This document shows, in pieces, positions 57,721 to 64,000 of a DNA stretch of 64,000 bases. The notes under the pieces are model-generated. The model did no database searches. It saw nothing but the letters and a program-made list of their open reading frames with translations, and had not been told where the DNA came from. Source of the DNA: Liolophura sinensis (taxonomy: Eukaryota; Mollusca; Polyplacophora; Chitonida; Chitonidae); NCBI RefSeq assembly GCF_032854445.1, contig NC_088295.1:57581249-57645248 (forward strand), in the 5' to 3' direction. Numbering within the stretch: the first letter of the stretch is position 1; the number at the start of each line of letters is the position of its first letter. The translations under genes and the position numbers were made by a program.

Positions 57721-59207
57721 ATGCGCCTCCAATCACCCTCTAAACATTTTTGTGCGTGTGTAACAGTTTATTAGGTAGGTTAACATATGTATGTGCATGG
57801 ATATCTACTGGTAAATCAGTGGTGCTTCCTGTGACATAAATTCTAATGTTGCAAGAAGAAAACAAAATCTATAGATGTATCGTGCGTAAATTTTTTATCA
57901 CGTAAATACCAAAAATGTCGCAAGTATTTCAGTGGCGCACTAACACAGTCTATAAGCACCTGGGTTCGTAGACAATTTGAATGCTTACAATCACAGAGCA
58001 GGTGCTGCGGGTCATTTACTGAGGTCTTAAAAATGAAACACAACCGTGGAACGCGCCCGTAATCTTCAGTGTGGGGTTTCCTGTAAATTGGTCAGCTAAT
58101 TAACTTACCTAAATGGATGAACACAATTTAGCCTGTTTGAGAAATATGTGTAACACGCAAAGTCTGGTGAGAAAACCCGATGCATTTGCAAGTCCTCTGT
58201 GAGGAAATTGTAGTACTTAAAACACCCATAACGGATGTATCCCGAAGCCCACATATGTGAAATTTGACGACGTACTTTTAGAAAGTAAATCACTTTGACA
58301 TGGGCATTGTGAAATTGAGATTTAAAGCCATGCCATCTGCTGGTTGTCTGAGAAAAGCATGACCCAAATATTTTCTTCGATGAGAATGAACACAGATAAA
58401 ATCCAGATAAAAGCATGTAAGAATTGCTGTAATAAATTGGATTGGATTTTCAGGTAAAAATAGACAAAATTCGACAAGATTTCAACAAACTATTTGGCAT
58501 TGTATTGTTAATAAGTCAGTTTTCTGTAATCTATTTGTTAGTTAATCTCATTTACATGTCAGATCTTCGAAGATATAAGCTGGAGTTCTGAACGGAATAA
58601 TCGAGCATGTATCTAATGCAAGCTCTGCAAATAATGTCAGAGCTTTAAATGATTTGCCCCACGTCGATAACAGCTGGCGTTCGTACACGCGATGTTGGCA
58701 CTGGTGGGACGTTTGGTCGAACCTGAATCTATCGGTTAGCTCCATGTCCACTTAGTATGATAATCTAAAATCGGAATGGGACCACAAGCCTGAACAGTTA
58801 CCAACAATTCGATTATTGTAATTTGGTTCCAAATAATAAGATAACATTTTCAACTGCTGGCATAAACTCCAACGTCTGCTCGCTTCTGTTCGCTGGTGAG
58901 AGTTAGCGAGGTCACGTGGTTCGTCATGCAGCTATGTGAGATCTCGCTTCTCTTACGATATCAGTGTGAAATCGGGTCTACAGGCCACTTACATTGCACT
59001 CCGTATGAAAACCTTTCTTCCTTAGATCACTTCATTGCGTAATGCTTCAATGTATGTGGAGTACATTTATGGAGGGAAAACTTCTCTGAAAAGAGTTATT
59101 GAAGTGGCCTTGTAATATTTACAAACAAAAACAAAGACCAATATTCACAATTCTGAATAGGAAAATTATATGTTCTCTGAAAACCACCCTAAATTTTTTT
59201 CCATCGT
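57721..59207. other. unannotated DNA
   Basis: About 1.5 kb without a recognised gene or repeat. Confidence 0.4.
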
Positions 59208-59399
59208 TTGGATATAACAATACAAAGGGTGACAGTCAGATTGCAGTCAGAGACAAGTGGTTCCTTAAGCTGTATACCTCATCTTTGCGATGATCGAGAG
59301 AAGAGAAAAGCGGATATCCACGAGGAAAATACAGCGACCCTTCCACATTCATGCCTCCTCTTCTTGTGGTTGCTGTTGATGGGAGGGGTTCGGAGCGAG
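59208..59399 (+). CDS. weak candidate exon with hydrophobic segment and strong donor
   Basis: A plus frame with an ATG at 59208 ends in the hydrophobic stretch SCLLFLWLLLMGGVRSE (about 59349-59399), which resembles a signal-peptide core and cleavage region. It meets a near-consensus donor, GCGAG then GTGAGT, with intron start at 59400. The ATG lies about 47 residues before the hydrophobic run, which is long for a signal peptide, so the true 5' end would have to be another exon. No second exon can be joined with confidence. The family is not recognised. Confidence 0.15.
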
Positions 59400-59403
59400 G
59401 TGA

Positions 59404-60165
59404 GTTGTCTTCATTTTAAACAGAACCACCTACACTGATAATTGACAGAAGCCATAGCTCCAGATATAGGGCAATAAAATAAAATAAAATTCAAATGAAA
59501 CAAGGCCGTGTGAAAACATCTACGGATTTTATTTTCACACACTCATTCATCAACTCATATCACCAGACAAGCCAGTCTAAACAACACAATATTCAGTACA
59601 AAGCGGTTACTCCACAAGAGTCGGCTGGAAACGATGTGCACTGCCTGTGACATGCGCACACCACTCAGCTCGTCATCTTCCGGACGCAGCGGCAGTTAGT
59701 GCCGAAAAAGTTGCACCTGCAGGTGAGTCCACGGCAACATCTGGCGAAGCGTCTCCGGCTGTTGGCTACACATGGCATAGTGTTGAACATACACTTGGGT
59801 ACTTTCAAAAGCATTTCCCTGAAACCGAAGGTAAAACAGATAAGTGTTAACGATGTCAGAGGAAAAATGCAAATCTTGGGATTTTTGCTAAGTAGGTAGT
59901 GTATTGGAGCTGGGACTTGGTTGTCATTATTACGTCGGCAACTTTTCTGGTACCTGGCAAGGGACGATAATTTCTCTCAAATTCTGATCCGTAAACCTGA
60001 CCATGATCGTATAAGTGATATTTTGATGAATAATTGTTCAATTAAACTTTATTATAATGGTTACTATTTTATCTTGTGAGTATGCGCCAATATATTTGGA
60101 AACAAATATGTGTACGTGTTATATAGCAACGTGTAAGCGTTGTAGTGAAAGTAATGAAATATTTT
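59404..60165. other. unannotated DNA
   Basis: A 67-codon plus frame at 59647-59850 is not supported by recognisable motifs. Another consensus donor (CTGCAG then GTGAGT) lies at about 59719-59726. Confidence 0.35.
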
Positions 60166-60265
60166 GCACTAATTCCATGGTGGTCAGGATTATGGGTGGG
60201 GGGTAACCGAAGTGGCTGGAGTTAACCACCGCCCTTCGCTAGACACCTTCTAAACTTCCTAATTA
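60166..60265 (-). mobile_element. SINE group D, central fragment
   Basis: CATGGTGGTCAGGATTATGG, GTTAACCACCGCCCTTCGCT and AACTTCCTAATTAAACCTGG are the inverse of the group D body. Confidence 0.65.
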
Positions 60266-62160
60266 AACCTGGCAAAATTTTATTTTAGTTAAATTTATAT
60301 ATCTGACAGCAGTCTTTTGCAATGTTGTGGTGTACAACTGTGCACCTGTGCACGAAGCACGAGCACTATACCACCTCGTGCTACGTCTGCACATTTTGAA
60401 GCAGACATAGCACTGCATCCGCTTTCTAAACCCAAACCAAGCACGCTGTACACCCAGGATGTCTGGCCTTCTCTGGTTAAAGTACCAGCGTCACTTCAGC
60501 TTTAATAGCTCACGCTCTGCTTTTAAAGCAAACATTAAAACGAGCCGGGTGCCTTTTAACGCAGCTGCTGCCCTCAGCTGAGAAAGGAGATGCTTCTCCG
60601 TTTCCAGGTTTCGTACAAAAGCAGTCTCTTTGAACAAATAGGTGTTACGTGCAGGCGGAGTGGTTATGGGACTTCTACCATCATGCCACCATCATTTCAT
60701 CATGTACTCGGCTCTAACGGACCTTGTATTGTTATGGAACAATGAAGCTTGCGGTTTTGAAGGATTAAGGACTCCTTAATAGCACGGAGAAGAAAGACGA
60801 TGTTTCTTAGCTAGTGTTTAAGTGTTATAGTTCTTAAACAGCTTCCTTTCCTTGGAGACAGCACTTCATGCGCTCTACGTCCATTAAGCCCGGAAAGTGG
60901 AATCTAAGGCAGTTTTTCTACTTAGAACCGACTGTGAAACTTAACTAGCTTTTGATGTTCATGCATCAACGTTGGAAGGAGAAGTCTGCCAAATTCCACA
61001 TAAGATGACTGGGACAAAGCATTTGATTAACAGGCTTTTTATTCGCGGACAAAACTTTCTCTTTCATTAAAAATCATGTCGCTACAGTCAAAGATGGAAA
61101 CTAAACAGGGAGAAACTACCACAAAATATGCAAAACGACACAAAACTAAGACAGAAAAGGTCAAACTTTTTCCGTGAGAAGATGTCAAAGTTTGGAAGCA
61201 ACTAAAACTGTTTGGGCTTCAGCCTGCGTGAGATATGATAAATAATAATTCCTCAATTGATAAGTAGTCACGTGATAAGTAACCTGCAACTTTTGCGTTC
61301 AGGTCTTCGGTGTTTACCCTCAGTGTCAGACAATATCTGTCCAAAGTTGTTCAGAGGCGGGTAGCGACGGGCTAAAACCCATTTCCACGCATCTTGCACA
61401 GAAACTCTCCACGAGTGCACTTGCTATTTTCAGAGACGCGTTAATCGTAGTTTAATTCAACGAAATCTGGGAGCAGATCGAATGCTAGACGTACATGGTT
61501 TCATCCGGTCGACACTGTGATAATTGTTCGCTTAGCTTGTATTTAATGGTTCTTGGTTCCATTCAGACTGATGGCAACAACAGTCGATATAGACCAATCT
61601 GGCCATGAACTTCTTCCTTGACTTATTTATGCTGCCATGATAAATTATGGGCCCTTCTGTGCCTCTAATAGCTTTTATCATACTTCGTCCGGAGTTTTAC
61701 TGTGTTGTCTGTTCGGTTTTAAGGCGTCATTACCATCATGTAGATTGGTAAGGCATCTCCTGATTGTGTACTACATAGAATCTGTTATAGAGGAAGAAAA
61801 GACTTTCTAGACTCTTGTCTTCTTAAGACATGCATCACATTTTTTCAGTTGTACCCAATACTAAAACGTGATCTTGTCAGACCCAATTCTCTGTCATCGA
61901 GGATAAACCCCAGGACTACTCACGCCGCACAGTTGTTAACTTTGTCAATAAGTAAGCCTTGGAATGAAGATTTATAAAGATTCTTTTCAAGATACCGGTT
62001 ATTGAAAGTGGGACGTGTTTCCCAATTTACCATGGCTAATATGAATCTGAAAATAGAGCTGCATGTACTTAAATCGGATTCTGATCATTGGCTCATGTTT
62101 GAGATGAGTCATCAAATGGACGAAAACGAACACCTGGATTCGTGATGAACCTATACGTGA
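60266..62160. other. unannotated DNA
   Basis: About 1.9 kb without a recognised gene or repeat; no frame over 62 codons of interest. Confidence 0.4.
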
Positions 62161-62460
62161 CATTTTTTTGAGAAATTTAAATTCACAGCTCGAACAATTA
62201 GCAGAAACCAGCAGAGGACACTATTCTTAACGGGTGACAGTGCAGTGCAGGAAGTAGGTATGGGAACAACACAAAGTGTAACAGACAAACCCAGGATGCA
62301 GACCACAGAGAGGGGAATTGTCGCCATTGGTGAAGTCGGGTCTACTGGAAGTGCTGCGAGTGTGATGTCTCGTACGGTCGGTGATAATTCTGTCCCACGT
62401 TTTAGTAGCATTCGTTTTGGAACAAAAGCATCACCGCTTATACAAGGCCCACAGGTCTAA
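62161..62460 (+). CDS. candidate terminal exon, unknown protein
   Basis: The frame is open for 100 codons from 62161 to a TAA at 62458-62460. An acceptor-like ATTCACAG lies at 62181-62188; from there it would encode RTISRNQQRTLFLTGDS and continue, Ser/Thr/Gly-rich, to SIRFGTKASPLIQGPQV. The composition looks protein-like, but there is no recognised domain. A poly(A) signal AATAAA with a following GT-rich stretch occurs at about 62826-62862. The pyrimidine tract before the acceptor is interrupted. The minus strand is also open here (86 and 107 codons), which weakens the case. Family unknown. Confidence 0.25.
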   Translation, partial: HFFEKFKFTARTISRNQQRTLFLTGDSAVQEVGMGTTQSVTDKPRMQTTERGIVAIGEVGSTGSAASVMSRTVGDNSVPRFSSIRFGTKASPLIQGPQV

Positions 62461-62751
62461 GTCTTCTGTGTGTTGGTTCGGATAAACAAATGCAATTGGT
62501 GCCGTCTTGGTTAAAACAGATATGAAACACACAACTCCGAAAAGATTTGACAAAAAAAAAGAGAATAGAGAGTGCAAGAGCATCACAATGACAATATATT
62601 TGACACAAAAGTAGACAAACCAAGACCTTCTCCACGATGCTTAGTATACTATCACTCATATGTTTTTGAAAACGAGGCACCAAGTTTCTACAGCAACCAA
62701 CACTTCCTGGTTTCCTCGTGACCATATGCGCATACACTTCCGGCGAACACA

Positions 62752-62776
62752 TTACCAACACAAGTCAGTACTTACA
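62752..62776 (-). CDS. possible last coding exon (minus strand), ends in TAA
   Basis: On the minus strand, GCTTTATTTTGTCTTTTCTAG is a strong acceptor ending at 62777. Spliced in phase to the exon at 62873-62936, it completes an AGT codon and adds VSTDLCW followed by TAA (62752-62754). The implied intron is 96 bp (62777-62872) and contains branch-point-like TTATGA about 30 bases upstream of the acceptor. A GTAAGTA string just after the acceptor could instead be a donor of some other exon, so the join is tentative. Confidence 0.35.
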
Positions 62777-62872
62777 CTAGAAAAGACAAAATAAAGCAAA
62801 CATCATAAGCAACAACTTAAATCACAATAAATGTTGCAATTCTGCAATCAGATTTCGTGTTTTTGCACTTGC

Positions 62873-62936
62873 CTTTTATCCATATCATAACTGTCAACGT
62901 AGGAGTTTTCCTCTGGTTCAAATTCATCGTCGGCTT
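62873..62936 (-). CDS. best-supported internal exon in the window (minus strand), GC-type donor
   Basis: Minus-strand order: a long T-rich tract and TTTTTGTCATTTCAG acceptor (AG at 62938-62937), 64 bp of open sequence, then AAAAG followed by GCAAGTG. That matches the GC-AG donor consensus closely. The exon enters with two bases of a codon and leaves with two. It encodes (E)ADDEFEPEENSYVDSYDMDK, a very acidic, tyrosine-containing peptide. All other minus-strand frames of the exon were not favoured because this frame matches both neighbouring splice phases. Protein family not recognised. Such acidic Tyr-rich stretches occur in cytoplasmic tails and in propeptide spacers, but I have no basis to choose. 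The upstream exon would lie beyond 62936 and possibly outside the window. Confidence 0.55.
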
Positions 62937-63175
62937 CTGAAATGACAAAAATTGAAAAAAAAAACGTGTTATTCACTGTTCTTACAAAGGAATTCTAACC
63001 ATCATTATGGTCGTACGTGATATTCTCGCTAACAGGAACACGGGGCTGTCTTCGGCATGTCACACTTTATCTGAACTTATGGTATTATTCCTCAACTATT
63101 CATCGTATCACTAAACGCCACTGACCAACATGATCTTTAGTTACCATGAATCTGTTTATAAATATTTCTACCATA

Positions 63176-63613
63176 ACCGCTGTTCAAGGCAAAGGATACT
63201 CTAACACGAAATATTTGTCCAATAAAAAAAAGGAAAATGGATTTGAAAACTTTGGATTGTATGGTCGTCTTTTCTGGCCATATTAGGGCCAGTGACGTCA
63301 AATCAGCTTTTTGCCACTTATCACACATAGATAGCTAGATTTCTTCATTCAAAATGCATCTTTATTTAGACCTATGAATGCATTCAACAAATGGACCTTG
63401 AAACGAACAACTAGTATTTCAAGTCAAAAATATGCGCATTGATGCCCTCTTGGTCACAACAGACCACCGTGGGAATCTTATGCTTTAAGGGCATTTTATT
63501 GTTTAAGAAAATTCTGAAAAAAAAATAAATGAAACTATTTTTTGGACAGTATTTAATGGTCTTTCATCTGATATATACTTCATTTTAGTGTTAACTTTGC
63601 CTTTTAGTTTCGG
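63176..63613. mobile_element. MITE-like fold-back element 3, second copy
   Basis: The right end (GGACAGTATTTAATGGTCTT, TCATCTGATATATACTTCAT, ending CTTTTAGTTTCGG) matches the terminal repeat of the copy at 48433-48892. The loop matches it in reverse complement (GGCCAGTGACGTCAAATCAG, CCTATGAATGCATTCAACAA, ATGGACCTTG). The left terminal repeat is badly eroded (GGCAAAGGATACTC, then TTTGTCCAATAAAAA), so the left boundary is uncertain. One CRE octamer remains at 63293-63300. It lies about 240 bp beyond the minus-strand exon at 62873-62936, on that exon's upstream side. Confidence 0.7.
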
Positions 63614-64000
63614 AAAAATAATATAGGCTAAAAGATCATGTGAAAAATGATGGTTATAGCCTCGAAGACGGTACATAAGCCTATTAAGAAAGACAGAGCT
63701 GGTAGTATAGGCTATGCAGTATAGCAACATGGAGAACTAGCGACTTGGGGACTATCAATGTCTGTCCAGGTGAGTTGGGCTGGTAATATGGGCCATACCT
63801 ATACGACAACAGAACGTTACCTTCGTTTAGATTGTACATTTAGATGTTTTTAGGAGATTAGCTCTTGTAATGTAAGTCTGTGCCCTTCGCCTATCTTATA
63901 ATGCACATGAAGCAAAGTTCTGCATATTGTACATGTGTTTCAAATTGGTATTCACTTTTTCTATTTAAACACACTATTTGATCTTGTTGGGTCGGCGACG
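63614..64000. other. unannotated DNA
   Basis: Nothing recognised up to the end of the window. Confidence 0.35.

Noticed and set aside
59647-59850. 67-codon plus frame rich in Ala and Ser
   Set aside because: No domain, and no acceptor and donor pair in a consistent phase, although a GTGAGT string lies inside it.

Overview
This window reads as ordinary non-coding animal DNA. It is AT-rich, has no operons or bacterial-type gene density, and no long conserved reading frame. It is crowded with tRNA-derived SINEs, fold-back DNA elements and minisatellites. The SINE families resemble those I know from mollusc genomes (marine gastropods or bivalves). That assignment rests on recalled family resemblance and was not checked by a search. 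Most open frames over 60 codons are chance frames, SINE read-through, or frames kept open by tandem repeats.

Gene evidence is thin. The best is on the minus strand near the right end: a 64-bp exon with a strong polypyrimidine tract and a GC-type donor (62873-62936), joined by a 96-bp intron to a possible terminal exon (62752-62776). A 100-codon open frame on the plus strand at 62161-62460 is a weaker candidate. Two gene relics can be read. One is a decayed histone H3 copy at about 13187-13425 that keeps replication-dependent H3 signature residues. The other is a possible homeodomain-like remnant at about 4599-4793, ending in a WFQN motif followed by two TGA codons.

Repeats dominate. SINE family A (about 255 bp, AAAT tail) has about 25 copies on both strands. 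Family B (about 320-360 bp, CACT tail) has four long copies and one fragment. Family C shares B's body and has four copies, all on the minus strand. A looser group D has seven degenerate copies. All four groups end in a related 3' segment despite different heads and tails. Several copies carry clear target-site duplications of 10-15 bp.

Three fold-back (MITE-like) families are visible: 1364-1817; 3330-3864 with a second copy at 35488-36155; and 48433-48892 with a second copy at 63176-63613. A further dispersed repeat of unknown type links 40821-41105 with 45332-45605.

Minisatellites lie at 11230-12160 (42-bp unit), 12317-12642 (40 bp), 23161-23412 (42 bp), 24041-24962 (47-48-bp dimers with a 333-bp higher-order duplication) and 37434-37945 (37 bp). 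A cluster of four CRE-like sites lies at 20733-20814. The remaining single-copy stretches are listed below as holding nothing I can identify; they are most simply introns or intergenic DNA.
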